Assembly (NCBI GenBank): GCA_043228905.1
Contig: JBHGNT010000022.1
Coordinates: 62,001 to 126,000, forward strand
DNA: 64,000 nucleotides
Direction of reading: 5' to 3'
Origin: Azolla caroliniana
Taxonomy: Eukaryota; Polypodiophyta
The notes under the pieces are model-generated. The model saw only the letters and a list, made by a program, of their open reading frames with translations, ran no database searches and was not told the origin of the DNA. Positions 46,420-58,535 of the stretch are shown piece by piece. A program made the translations under genes and the position numbers. Each line of letters opens with the position of its first letter. Positions within the stretch are counted from its first letter, which is position 1.

Positions 46420-46860
46420 AATGCTTTCCTAAGGTTACCAAAGAGTTTGTGAGCATGTCCTCTCATTTACTTCAATGACAATTATGACTCTTTACAAAAG
46501 AAGAAATGCCATACTCCCAATGTATTTTTTATGGAAATGCATAAATTGGAAACATTTTGTGCATAAAAAAATGAAGTCTTTATAGAGAAGAAGTTCCATA
46601 CTCAAACGTATTTTTATGGAAATACATCAATTGCCAATATTTTGCATCTAAAAAAAGGAAGAACTTTACAGAAGAAACACCATACTTTAGTGTACTTTTT
46701 GGAAATACATCGATTTTGCATCTAATGCTTTCCTAAGGTTTCTGAGAGTTTTGTATGCATTTCTTATCATTTATATCAATGACAATTATGACCTTCATAT
46801 GAGAATAAATACCATACTCCAATGTATTTTTAAGTGGAAATACATCAATTTGAAAGCTCT
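46420..46860. repeat. Degenerate direct repeats
   Basis: The phrase 'aatgctttcctaaggtt' occurs at about 46420 and again at about 46724, each followed by 'caatgacaattatgac'. Between and after them the phrase 'ccatactc.aatgtatttttatggaaatacatcaatt' occurs four times with changes. Spacing of the short unit is near 95 bases. Confidence 0.75.
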
Positions 46861-48071
46861 AAGAAACTCACCATGATATTGATAGTTTACATTCAACATG
46901 AAGAGTAAGGTTTTTAGAGATTGACAAGAATACTAGTGAATAAAATTACTAAACATTGCCAATAAGCCTTCAAAAAGGTTAGTTAAACATTTAAAAAGCA
47001 TTTGTGAAATGTGGCTCTAAAACCCATAGAATGAACAAGCTAGTTTGACAGATTGCAAATTTTATTCGAGCCATCCATGAACGTTTTTTTACATAATTAT
47101 TTATGCACTAACAAAGCCTCAATCATGTGTTTATGCCACACACAAAAATGACTCTAATGATTATCCGTGCACAAATGCATCTCCATTCCAATCTTGTTAT
47201 GTTTACTCTTGCAATTCATCACTGACGACTTCATTTCTTAATTACAAAGCTAGAGCCTTCAAAGCTTACAAAATGTCAAGACAAAATGTGTTTCAAGTAA
47301 AGAGACTTTCCAAAAACAAGTCTTGAAAATTAGTAGCCATGGTTTGGATAAATCTCTATCTTAACAAAGATTTATCCCTTTCTGCACTACTTTACTCCGA
47401 TCCATTGAACTGGATCCATAATCTGTGTGTATATTTGTGTTCAAAGATTAGATTATGGTCCACAAGCTACTGTCTATTTTTACATAAAGTCGATTGCACC
47501 TTACTTAGGTTAATGATAGGATCGTCAGGTATCATCCTCCCGGCAACTGTGGATATTCCATAGACTCTGGTACAAAATAACTGTTGCATCCAAAATGGGG
47601 ATAACCACTACTACACTTATGGCCCAACAATTATACAACATAACAAGGTCAGGAAGCATAATCACCTCGAATGCTGACTGGTTCGGATGCATCCATATGG
47701 ACACCTCGAGAGAAATATCACGTGAATCCATGGGAGGCATAAAAGATCCCCGAGAGACCACACCATGAAAAGAAATATAATCATGACTGTGACAACCCGC
47801 TGAGAGTCGAAATCATGTAGGGAAGTTGGTTGCCGATGATGATGCTTTCCAGATTTTATGTGAAACATGAGGATATAGCCCAAGCATAATGAGCCCACTT
47901 ATGAGGCAAAGGATGATGAGCACAAGTGTGCCTATACCAAGCATATGGGTAGGGGAGGGCATCACCTGGTTAAATGTTAGTGAGCATAGTCAAGCCAAGC
48001 ATCTCAGCATGGGAGGCAAAAGGATTGTTTCCCACAAAGAGTATTTTTCTCTCTCTTAATGTAATTAAATT

Positions 48072-48130
48072 ACCCTAGTGGTAAGTTCTTAGACTATTAG
48101 CAATATGTCTTTTGGGTTCGAGACCCAATT
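48072..48130 (+). repeat. tRNA-like sequence, possible SINE head
   Basis: ACCCTAGTGGTAAG (A-box-like) and GGGTTCGAGACCCA (B-box-like) are spaced about 40 bases apart, as in RNA polymerase III promoters of tRNA-derived SINEs. No A-rich tail or target duplication is clear. Confidence 0.4.
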
Positions 48131-48979
48131 TTCTTACCTCTCTATTACTTCATAAGTATCATCTTAGTTCAATAGATGCCATTGTGGAATGTAGGGGTTG
48201 AACCCATGAGCTCCTGGTCTCCATTGCAAAACTTTACATCTCTCTCTTTCTTTGGTAAAAGCACACAATTATATTAATTGTATGTAAAATCTACTTGTTA
48301 CAACACTTCTTAGTCTCCTCTACCTATCCATGCTCTAATGCCACTAGAAAACCTGAATATGCATTTGAGGAGATTATCCCCACATATTATCCAGAAATTC
48401 CACATAAGAATACCTTTCAACTTCTTCAAATGGTCTCTCTCTCTCTTGGCAAGACGATTGTGCATAGAAAGAAAGAACGTTATGGAGAAAACCCTAGATA
48501 ATCATACCTTCGAGAGAGTGCAAAAAACTTGGCCAAAGGTTTTTTGGCCAAAGAATTAGACGTCGTTCTCTTCACATACTTGTCAGCTTTATATCTGGGT
48601 GGCCTCTAGTCTCTAGGGTCGAAACAACAGGATCTTGCGAAACGAGAATGTGGGTTCCTTAGGGTTAGGGTTTTCAGCAAGTGGGTTTCTCACAAAAAAC
48701 AAAGAGAAGCGTCAGCCAGGTCTGTGCTACAGGGGGGATAGGGGGAGGATTAGGGTTTGACTAGTGTAGAGAGAAAGGGGAGTGTATTGTTGGAGAGGTC
48801 ACTAGTTCAAATCCCAACACACCCAACACATTACAAAAAAAGGGCTTCTTCATAAGTTAAAATGAGAAATATCGAGATTTTGGTCCTTAAGGTTTCGTTA
48901 GTTCCATATATGCCCTTTGGATAGACTTGTCATTAACAGTATAGATAAATGACTGGACCTTCTTGGGTTGAATTTGAAT

Positions 48980-49380
48980 TATAAAAGCGTCAAGATTAGC
49001 GCGCGGAAGTTAAAACAGACACAACGACTAGGTTGGATAGCAACAAAAAATAGAGAATCAATGGAGAACACACAAAGAATATAGTGTACTTAGGAGAGAC
49101 AGGGAGAGAGCAGAACACCAAAAACTCGATTTAAAAAATAACACTCTGTGTATAGTCAAATGGGCTCAGAGAGCACTTTTTATACAAGTTCATAAAGGAT
49201 TGACTTGAAGTACTAATAAGTACTTCAATGCTCATAACGAAGCTACTAACACTAACTCCTAGGAATATAACATCCTAGTAATCTAGGATCTTAGGCCTCT
49301 AACGGTCTATCAGCTCTTCATGGATCTGGCTCTCGATTTATTCAGCAGAACCGGCCCTCGTTGAGCTTGCTCGCTTAACA
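48980..49380 (-). repeat. 3' LTR of element K
   Basis: Minus strand starts TGTTAAGCGAGCAAGCTCAAC and ends near TTTTATA. TATAAAAAGTG box on the minus strand near 49180. It is preceded (minus sense) by the polypurine tract AAGGGGAG within the same 10-bp stem seen in element C (49360-49369 with 49389-49398). Confidence 0.85.
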
Positions 49381-49479
49381 CTCCCCTTCAAGCTCAACTT
49401 GAGGTTGGTCTATCGTGTTAGCATTCGCTGGTCCTTGTCTCTAGCTTATTCTGGAATCTTCATGCCTTGCTCGTGTTTC

Positions 49480-51197
49480 TCAACTCGTCCAATTCTGCAC
49501 ACCTCGACCTCCTCCGTCAGCTTGTCTACTCATCAAGGCCTCGTTAGCTCCCACATTGGGGCGGTATTGGAGCCCCTCGACCCGTCGAATCCTTCGTTTG
49601 AGTGTCGGCTTTGATTGCCTTCTTGTTTGCTCGGCCTTTATGTGATTCGGCTCATCTGACTCGAATTGCTCGACCGAATCGGCTACCTTTGATTCGTTCT
49701 CCTTCTTCAGGCCTTTGACGACGTCTGGCTATGTTCTGGTCCTGGCCTTTTTCTTCTGGTCGTCATTGTCCTTCTTGACTATGCCGCATTTGCCATTTCC
49801 TTCGGCTTTTCCGGATGTTTCGACTTCCTCAGTCGATTCGACTTCTTCTTCAATTCTCTTTTTCTTGACCATACCATTTTTGCTCTCCTCCTTCCCACCT
49901 GCTCCACCTGCTCTCCCCCTCAAGTGTGGCACATCGCGATATTGTAAACCAAGTATCTCTGAAAAGTGTTGCAATTTATTCGATCCGAGCGCCTTGGTGA
50001 AGATGTCGCAAACCTTCCAATTGGTTCGAACATACCACAGTTCTACTTCACCATTCAGGACCCGCTCACGCGCAAATTGATAATGCATTTCAATGTGCTT
50101 TTTGCGAGCATGGAAAATGGGGTTCTTGGCCAACTGCATGCTACTGATGTTGTCATACCAGATCGAGATCGGAGTGGGAACTCCGATCCGTAAGTCCTGT
50201 AGCAATCGCCAAAGCCAAATAGCTTCATAGGCTGCGACAGTGGTTTCACAGGTCGTGACAGTGGCTCCTCCGAGCGCCTTGGTGAAGATGTCGGCAACCT
50301 ACCGACCGGTTCGAACATACCGCAGTTCTACTTCACCATTCAGGACCCGCTTGCGCGCAAAGTGATAATGCATTTTGATGTGCTTTCTGCGAGCATGGAA
50401 AACAAGGTTCTTGGCCAGTTGCATGCTACTGATGTTGTCATACCAGATTGAGATCGGAGTGGGAACTCCGATTTGTAAGTCCTGCAGTAATCGCCAAAGC
50501 CAAATAGCTTCACAGGTCGCGACAGTGGCTCCTGTATACTGAACCTCCATGCTTGATAGGGCCACTGTTGGCCGCTTCTTGCTGCTCCACGCTACAGCTG
50601 TGCTTCCAAAAGAAAACATGAAACCTAATATAACTGACCAATTGTTCAGCTATACTGTGTCGGTACAACAATGGCTATACTGTGTCGATCCTTCATGCCG
50701 CTCAAATATCGCAATAGTTGATGTGCACACTAAAGATGCTTGATAGTCGGTCGCTGCATGAACTGACTTATCACGCCGACTGGATAACTAAGGTTAAGTA
50801 TATGAGGCTTTCGACAATTTGTCGGAACCGTTTCGCATCGCAGACCACTCCCAAGTCGAGACGAAGCTTCAGGTTTTTGTTGAGAGGAGTGGTCATCGTG
50901 ACAAATTGACAATCCGTCATGCCAAATTTGTACAACACATAATGTCATTCAAATAGCAATATGCCGTCGGGGGTGTGGATCACTTCGATCCCAAGGAATT
51001 AGTGAAGGTTCCCTAGGTCCTTCATCTTGAATGCATATGGCAACTAAGACTTTACTCATCCGATTTCAGCAAGGTCAGAACCAGTGATGACCAAGTCGTC
51101 CACGTAGAGCAATATGCACACCAGACCCTTTGGACCTTTTCGGATGAATAGGGAAGAGTCGGATTTTGAGGCCGCAAACTCCATCTTACGCAACTAG
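49480..51197 (-). pseudogene. Copia reverse transcriptase end, RNase H and C-terminal tail of element K
   Basis: At 51197-51060 the minus strand reads the reverse transcriptase phrase SKSDSSLFIRKGPKGLV and YVDDLVITGSDL. RNase H follows (VALSSMEVQYTGATVATCEA; SIWYDNISSMQLAKN). The RNase H part is partly duplicated in tandem (49966-50540). After DVPHLRGR at about 49915 the frame stays in phase for about 144 codons to TGA at 49480, broken by a single TAG at 49729. This tail is rich in Glu, Lys and Arg and parallels the tail of element C in position and length, with a shared DVV-G-K-E and VADSV-like stretch. Confidence 0.83.
49966..50540 (-). repeat. Tandem duplication of about 295 bp in K's RNase H
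   Basis: The segment beginning 'cgagcgccttggtgaagatg' at about 49986 recurs at about 50273 and continues in parallel through 'cgccaaagccaaatagcttca' (50210 and 50510). The copies differ at scattered sites. It doubles an RNase H segment, which makes a working enzyme impossible. Confidence 0.88.
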
Positions 51198-52232
51198 TGC
51201 TGTGAAGATTTCCGGCTATGGTGAGAAAACCAACTGGAATGGGCAAAGTCGGCAATGTGCACCATGTGCACATGTACATTCGAAAATGTATATAAAATAA
51301 AAAGGGAAATATTTGTCCCACATTGTAACGTCCTTCCCTCTTTGGACTATAAAAGGAAGGAGGGGTCTCTTGTTAAGGGGGTATACAACTTAGATCTAGG
51401 GTTTGGTAGTTTTCTCTTCTTCTTATTTTCCTTAGGGTTTCTACTTTGGTCTTCTTCACCCTATTTGATTTTAGGGTTACGTTTTAGGTCTTCTTCGTCG
51501 TCGTCTTGTGGGTTTTGGTTCCTTCTTCTTGAGTGGAGCTTTAGTGTTCCGTTTTGGTTTTTCTTCGTGTGAGAGTTTGGGTTTGGTTTGAGGTTTCTAC
51601 AACGGCAGCTCTTCGGCATTCTAGTGGCGGTACTTGGTGGTTTGGCTTCCTCTTCTCGATAGAGAGTGTTTCGTGTGGTGGCTAGTTCGAGAAGGGAGGG
51701 CGAAGTGGCATGGGAACACTCCACCATCTTCTGGCCATGACCAACGGTGGACGTCGTGGTCCTAATGGCCCACTTAACTCACCTTTGCCAATTCCCATTT
51801 CTTAACTCGTTGTATTTAGCCAATTATTTTGTAATAGCCACCAGATTCGTGGGTTGTAAGCCAATTTCTTGTAAAACATTTCTAACATATATATATTTGT
51901 GTATATTCCTCTTTCTTTTCAACTATTTGAGTTGAGTCAGTGTTAACGGCCAATCGTCTTACCGATCCAGGTCAATCAATCCGGAAATCAATCCAGCAGG
52001 ATACCAATCCGGATCAATCCATCCGGAGGCTGATCCGGGCCGATCCATTCGGAAACCAATCCGGACCAATCTGGTCGGGAACCGGACCGGACTGATTTGG
52101 CTGGAAATCGACGCGAGCGGAAAGCCAAAGGGCTGAGGCTCGTTGAGAGCGAGACCTCCACCATCCGACTCCCTAGTCCATGATCCCCGTGGTCCCGCCC
52201 AAGCCAACACAAACGCGCAGATAACCGTGACA
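51198..52232 (+). repeat. 5' LTR of element L
   Basis: Begins TGCTGTGAAGATTTCCGG (G: TGTCGTGAAGATTCCGG) and ends ATAACCGTGACA. ACTATAAAAGGAAGGAGG lies at 51347 and matches the G box. The middle (about 51740-52090) has repeated 'ccaatccgg' words not present in G. Confidence 0.75.
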
Positions 52233-52269
52233 TATTTGGTGAACCCGACGTGAATGGGCAGCAAGGGAG

Positions 52270-53170
52270 GATGAAGGTGGACGAAGATGGCTTCATGGTG
52301 AAGGTAATGTCAAAGGAAATGATGGACATATGCGGATGAAGGGTGAACGAGAAACGGCTCGGAAGTCGTTGGGAGCGCGGTCGAAGGAGTCGACCATTGA
52401 ATCCGGTTTAAGCCCACGATGTTTTAAGCCCACGATGTTGGGATTAATCGAAGGAAGAAGAGTGAGGCAATGAGGTAGAAGATTTACGAGGTGGTTGTGG
52501 CCGTAGGGTCATGAAGAGGTCGAAGAGCTCTGAGAAGCTTGCGCTTCGTGGGGGCTTTGAAAGGAGTTTACCAAAGAGGCACGGGCACGAGGAATCGAAG
52601 GAACGGAGTTGGCATGAGATTGGTTATAAAGGGGTATCATCAACGAAGACCCATCGAGGCGCTACGCGGGTGCTCCTAGAGGTTGGGTCTCGCTTGCTCA
52701 ACTCTCGGGCAGAGTTGAAGATCGGTGGGGGTGAACAAAGTTCGGCGGTACTTAACATAAAGCCTTGGCGAGGGAGGTGTACGAGAGCTCGAAGTTGAAA
52801 GACCAGACCGAAAGGAAGGTTATGAAGGAGCCGACGGAGGCGAACGGAGATCGAGGAGGAAGCCACCTTCTTGACGGATGCAGAATAATGATGAGGTCGT
52901 GCGAAGGTTTGGGTTTGGTACGATGGCATCACTATGGGAGGTATGGAACAAGTCACCTTCTAACCTTGCGGAGGAGCGATGGCCAAGGATGAGGCCGATG
53001 ACTCGAGGGTTGCCAATGCTACCTCGAAGGCATTCGATGTTTCGGGGCACGAAACATCGAGTGATAAAGGAGCAAGCATGACCGAAGCTTGCGTGATTGG
53101 AGCGGATAAAGAGTGTGAAGCCTATTTTAGCTAAGGAGATATCCATGGGAACAATATCAAGATGGAAGAG
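52270..53170 (+). pseudogene. Gag-like remnant of element L
   Basis: Decayed copy of the G-family Gag. Recognisable are the phrase around GAAGAGGTCGAAGAGCTC (52512, KxxEELREA-like), then SSTKTHRGATRVLLE near 52640-52690, and helical charged stretches after it. Reading frames change every 50-100 codons. It is cut at 53170 by element M. No function remains. Confidence 0.6.
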
Positions 53171-53489
53171 TGTTGGGAATGCGACCATCTAGGTGTGGAA
53201 CAATCTCAACACTCTTCTAAAGAGAAGATCATAAGTGGATGCAAGCAAGGTAGATTGATGGCATAAGAAACAGAAAACAGAGAAACAAGACACAACAAGA
53301 ACGCCAAAGAGAGACATTGGGCACAAGATGAACTATATTTCACCAACATCAAAACTAGGTTTCAAAGTCAGTTTATATACTGACTGACTTAGGGCAACTG
53401 CCCTTCTCACTATTTACATAAATAGCCTAAACCTAGTGTGTACAGGAGGACACAATGTGAATATGTTCATTAGAGACCCGCATTCAACA
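53171..53489 (-). repeat. 3' LTR of element M (319 bp)
   Basis: Minus strand TGTTGAATGCGGGTC to CATTCCCAACA; pairs with 58215-58535. Contains 'cagtttatatactgac', a near-palindrome with the TATA-like site. Confidence 0.93.
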
Positions 53490-53716
53490 CTCCCCCATAA
53501 TGGGCATATAGATTGAAATTTTGTAAATCAAAATAAATGTACAATACAAATTGATACAAAGTTTTCGAACAATTTGAAAATTTCGTTCGAGTCAATTGAA
53601 CTTCGAAAGAAAGAAAGATAAAGAAAGTAAAGGGTGAACTGGCCGAGGTTGGGGAAGCTAAAGCCGAGCTTCGAACTGTCGAACTCAATTGTTCGATAAC
53701 ATCCTAAGTGCCCGAC

Positions 53717-56700
53717 TTAATTAGGCTGATTCTTCGTTACATCCATCTTGTGCCGAAGGGATCGGAATCGATTCGCCGAAAGACACTTGGTCATCCCATC
53801 TGCGACGTTATTGGTTTTAGATATCTTCTCGAGGCCGATTTTCCCTGAAATTACACAGTCCCAAACAAAGTGATATCAAACGTCGATGTGGTCTGAGGCG
53901 TTGTGATGAACAAGATTTTTCGACAGAGCGACAACACCATGACTGTCACTGTAGACAACTAGAGCCGAGTCAGATTCGACTTGTCGAAACGTGCAAGCCA
54001 ACCGATCACGCCATAAGGCCTCTTTCGCCGCATCAGACGCAACTATGTATTTGGCCTGGGTCGTTGATGTGGTAGTGCACTCCTGAAGTTTCAATTTCCA
54101 CAAGATTGCTCCATTGCCGAACTTAAAGCAATATCCGGTTGTCGATTTTCGACTTTCCACATAGTCGGCAAAGCCCAAGTCGGTATAGTCGACTATGCCT
54201 GAGTTGTCGTTCGGGCCAAATAGAATGCCAAGTTGTTTTGTGCCCACTAGATATCTAAACACATGGTTTACTGGGTTCCAGTGCGATTGGCCGGGGTTGT
54301 GCATGAATCTGATGAAGACTCCTACGACGCGAGCAATGCCAGGCCGTGTCACGACCATCGCGTACATCAAGGAGCCGATTGCCAGTGCATACGGTACCGA
54401 CTTCATAATGTCCCCCTCCGAACCAGATGTTGGGCAATCTCGTTGAGACAGCCAAAGGCTACTGGGGAGCGGGGTTGAAGTAGATTTAGCCGATTGCATG
54501 TTAAAGCGTTCGAGGACACGTGTAATATAGTCGAATTGGGAATGTGTCTTGCCGGACCGAGGTCCTTCATGGCAAAGTTCAACCGCAGTTGCCGAACGAG
54601 TTTGGCAAGCTCTCTGGCTTGCCGACCGGAGATTAGTATGTCGTCCACGTAGATGATGAGGAAGATGGGTGACCCATCTCGAGCTGTTTTCATGAAGAGA
54701 CAGTGGTACTCATCGTTTTTTGAGAAGCTGAACGACTGAATGAAGTCATCAAAGTTCTTGTACCATTGCCGCGGTGCCTGTTTAAGGCCATAAAGACTCT
54801 TCCTAAGTCGGAAGACTAGGTGTTCTTGGCTGGGTGCAACAAAGCCTTTCGGCTGCTCCAGATAAATTTCCTCCTCTAGATCACCATGGAGGAATGCCGT
54901 TTTGACATCTAGCTGAATCAACCCCAAATTCTCAGCTACCACGACGCCGAGCATAAAGAGGAGGGTTGTCATTTTCACAACTGGTGAAAAAATTTCGTCG
55001 AAATCGACGCCATATTCCTGTCGAAACCTTTTCGCAACTAATCTGGCCTTGAATTTTGGGGTGGCCGAATCAGACGTCTTTTTAATTCTATAGACCTATT
55101 TGCACGAAAGAGCACGTTGATTTTTCGGTAGTTCAACGAAGTTCCAAGTTTGGTTTGCTCAAATGGAGTTCATTTCGGACTGCATTGCCAAATGTCAAGT
55201 GGCCGAATCGACAGATGCCGATGCCTCTTCATATGACATCGGTTCTTCGACGTCCATAAAGAAGATTCCAGGACAGTATCTCTCCGGGGGCTGTGGCAGT
55301 CTCTCGGATCTTCGAGGTATGACTGGACTTGTCACATCGGGTGTCGAAGTCGAATGGTCAGAAGTCGAAACATTCGGTTGTGCCAAGTCGGATGTTGCCA
55401 AGTCAGTAGTAGAGGTTTCAGCTACCCGTGAAGCCGATCTTGGGTTGTGTGCTATGCCTTCGTGAAGGGTTGGCACATTTGAAAAAATTACCCTTGGACT
55501 TCGATCGACATTTTGGCCGATTGAGGCATGGCTGACTCATTGAACATTACATCCAAACTTCGGACGATTTGTTTGTGCTCAGGGTCCTAGAGTCGGTAGT
55601 TGATTTCTCCATCTGATCCATAGCCTAGGAAAATGCATTTCTTGGACCTTGGTGCAAGTTTGCAGCGATCGTCTTTCGGTATGAGGGCGTATGCCTTGCA
55701 CCCGAAAATCCTCAACTGGCCATAATTCAGCTTGTTGCCGTTCCATAGTTCCTGGGGTATCCGAAGGTCTAGAGGCCTACTAAGCGACATATTGATTATG
55801 TATACTACCGTAAGTAGTGCCCCTGCCTAGAAGCCATCCGATAGTCCTATCCTTTCTTGAATTGTCCGATTCATCCGCTCGGCAATTCCGTTTTGCTCCG
55901 GCCTGTGGGGTGCCTTATATTCACGTCGTATGCCGTGTTGTCTGTAGAATCTAATGAATTCTTCAGATCTGAACTCTCTTGCATTATTGGTGCGAAGGCA
56001 TTTCGATTTTGGGCCGGACTGATTCTCGGCCATAGCGAGCCAATCGGAAAAAATCGTGAACACTCGATCTTTAGTTGTAATTGGGTAAGCCCACACCTTC
56101 TGAGTCGAGTTGTCAATAAAGTTCACAAAATACAAGGCACTGCTGAGAGATTGATATGGCATAGGACCACAGACGTTTGAGTGTACCAAATCAAGGGGAC
56201 TTGATTCTCTCGGTGCTGATGTCAGATGTGATGCGCCTATCTGTTTACCGTATTGGCAATGCTCATAGAACTGATGATCAGAGAAGGAGAGTTTAGGGAT
56301 GTATCCGGCTCTAGATAAATGTGTGATGCCGTCCTTGCTGAGGTGTTCGAGTCGTCCATGCCAAAGTGATGACACGGGAATGTCAACCAAGAATAAGTCA
56401 CCCTCTCTGAGTGTGACATATAACGGGTACAACGAGTGTAGTTTCAGTCCTCCAAGAAGTAGGCGGTTTCCCATTTGGAGTGTCCACCATCTTGATGAGA
56501 AGCCAACACGGATGCCGTCTTCGTCTAGTTGTCCGACTGAGATTAAAGGTCTTGAGAGATCAGGTACTTGTCGAACATTGTGTAGTACCAATGTAGAACC
56601 GAGCTCTATTGTGCCGATTCTGATAATCGGACTAAGTCAAAATGTTGGGCCGAGTATTGCTGAAATTGGGATCGATGAGGGGTCACATGAAAGGACGCAC

Positions 56701-57642
56701 CTGAATCCAAGAGTCATGTGCTTGATTCCTCTATCGTAAGTAGAATTTCTGATTCGACTAGGTTCTTAATGGATAATATGTTCAGGTCGCTCGATAGCAT
56801 TTCGGCCGAAGAGCTGACGTAATTGAACTCCTCATGTTGGCCACTCTTTTGATCAGCTCACTGAGCCTTTTTGTTTTTAGCCTTGAGTGCACGGCAATCG
56901 GCTTTGATGTGTCCGGGTTTCTTGCAGTAGTTGCAAACTCGATTATCCCGGAACTTGCTCCGACTTCGCTGGTTGTTGTTCGGATGCCGTGAAAAACCTC
57001 TTCCTCAGTTGTTTGATCAGTCGGTCGAACCTTGTACTACGTACGCATTATTGGCCGAATTGTTTGCAAATGTTTTCCTCCGAGTTGCTTCAGTCAGAAC
57101 TGCGCTTGTGATTGAGGAGTATTTAAAGGCCGTAGTCGATGCGTTGCACACGGTTGTGACGAAAGTTTCCCACGAAGGGGGGAGACTACTCATAAGCATC
57201 ATTGCTCTTAGTTCGTCCTTGATAGTCGTCCCTTGAGCCGAAATTTGGGAACTTAGGCTTTTGTACTTGTTGAGGTGTGCCTGGACCGGATTAGATTCTT
57301 TCATCTGAAGGTTATAGAGGCGCTGCATCAGATATATCTTCGTAGCGGCTACCTACTTTTCGTAGGTGTCTGAGAGTGTCTTCTATAGTTGGAAGGCAGT
57401 CGAACACAATTGCACCGTGAGTACACAAAATCCAATAGGTGCATTCGAATAGTGGCTCGGACAATTCTTTCGAGCTTCTCCCATTCAACTGGCTTGTATC
57501 CTTCTCGAGCATTTTCGTTTTTGATGGGTTCAATTTGCCTCTTGACTATTAGATAATCTTGCATCTGCTCCTTCCAGAAGTTGAAGTTTGATCCGTCAAA
57601 CTTCCTTAGACTCATCTCGGACGAGCCGGATTTTGATGCCAT
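53717..57642 (-). pseudogene. Decayed copia Gag-Pol of element M
   Basis: From ATG 57642: Gag (LRKFDGSNFNFWKEQMQDYL), then after a shift MQRLYNLQMKES and SLPPSWETFVTTV. A good zinc knuckle CNYCKKPGHIKADC is at about 56900-56945. Protease LLDSGASFHVTP is at about 56715, with TGA just before it. The HHCC finger and integrase (HVHSNVCGPM-like, TNNAREFRSEEF, PEQNGIAERMN) are at 56590-55830; reverse transcriptase has QAPRQWYKNF and LIIYVDDILISG near 54640; RNase H ends KNQPN-stop at 53717. Phase changes between all five blocks and there are several stops, one of which (HIDV-stop-YHF, 53876) fits CGA to TGA. Not functional. Confidence 0.88.
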
Positions 57643-58214
57643 CTGTGTCGATTTTGGGAGGTTTTGTTCGGGGTTGGCTATGAACAATGGTTGGGTGCAG
57701 CAGATTGGCTAACCCGAATTCATTCTAGTCGATTTTGAATACAAGCTGAATCTAATTCGAAATTCAGGAGACTCGATCCGAAGTGACTACAACTGACCAG
57801 CTTAGTCGAGTTGGACCCGAGTATGTCGATTTGATTTCGAATGACGATTTTCGAGATCTTCGAACATAGAGTATGTGCCAATTATCTAGGTTGATCCTGC
57901 TTTAGGTGACTACAACAATGAAAAGAACAAATTCAGCTAACCTTTTCGAGTGTTGTCTAGCCGGATGAAGCATGAAAGGGGGTTGTTCCTGGAGCCTAGA
58001 CTACTGCGAGTGATTATGAAGAGCGATTGACTAGCTTCAGGTGACCTATTCGATTGTCATCTAATCCAATGTAGTACAACTGTTTCTCTTTGCAAAAAAC
58101 GATCTTGTGGAGGGTTGCCAACCGAGATCTTCACGGTGTACAGAAAAAGAGTTGCTCATGGAGACAAAGTAGATGGTGGCAATAGAATCGAGAACACCAA
58201 GCTCTAATGCTAGA

Positions 58215-58535
58215 TGTTGGGAATGCGGCCGTCTAGGTGCGGAACAATCTCAACACTCTTCTAAAGTGAGGATCATAAGTGGATGCAAGCAAGGTAGATT
58301 GATGGCATCAAAAACAGAAAACAGAGAAACAAGACACAACAAGAACGCCAAAGGGAGATGTTGCGCACAAGATGAACTATATTTCAACAACATCAAAACT
58401 AGGTTAAACAAAGTCAGTTTATATACTGACTTACTTAGGGCAACTTCCCTTCTCACTATTTATATAAATAGCCTAAACCTAGTGTGTGCAAGAGGAGACA
58501 ATGTGATTACGTTCATTAGAGACCCACATTCAACA
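58215..58535 (-). repeat. 5' LTR of element M (321 bp)
   Basis: Pairs with 53171-53489 with scattered substitutions. Confidence 0.93.

Larger units (their letters stand above)
44893..48979. other. AT-rich intergenic DNA downstream of the GDSL gene
   Basis: About 4.1 kb with no recognisable gene. It contains a 48-bp tandem duplication (46056-46151), a degenerate repeat block (46420-46860), and tRNA-like sequences near 48072-48130 and 48795. Short open frames at 45201, 45963, 47339, 47662 and 48295 show no domain and are not supported. Confidence 0.6.
53171..58535 (-). mobile_element. Element M: complete copia retrotransposon in element L
   Basis: 5365 bp, minus strand, LTRs 58215-58535 (5') and 53171-53489 (3'). 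Flanked by AAGAG at 53166-53170 and 58536-58540. Primer site on the minus strand is a changed initiator-Met type (TAGCATTAGAGC); the polypurine tract is TATGGGGGAG on the minus strand next to 53490. It belongs to a copia subfamily distinct from C/A/I/K and from D/E. Confidence 0.93.
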
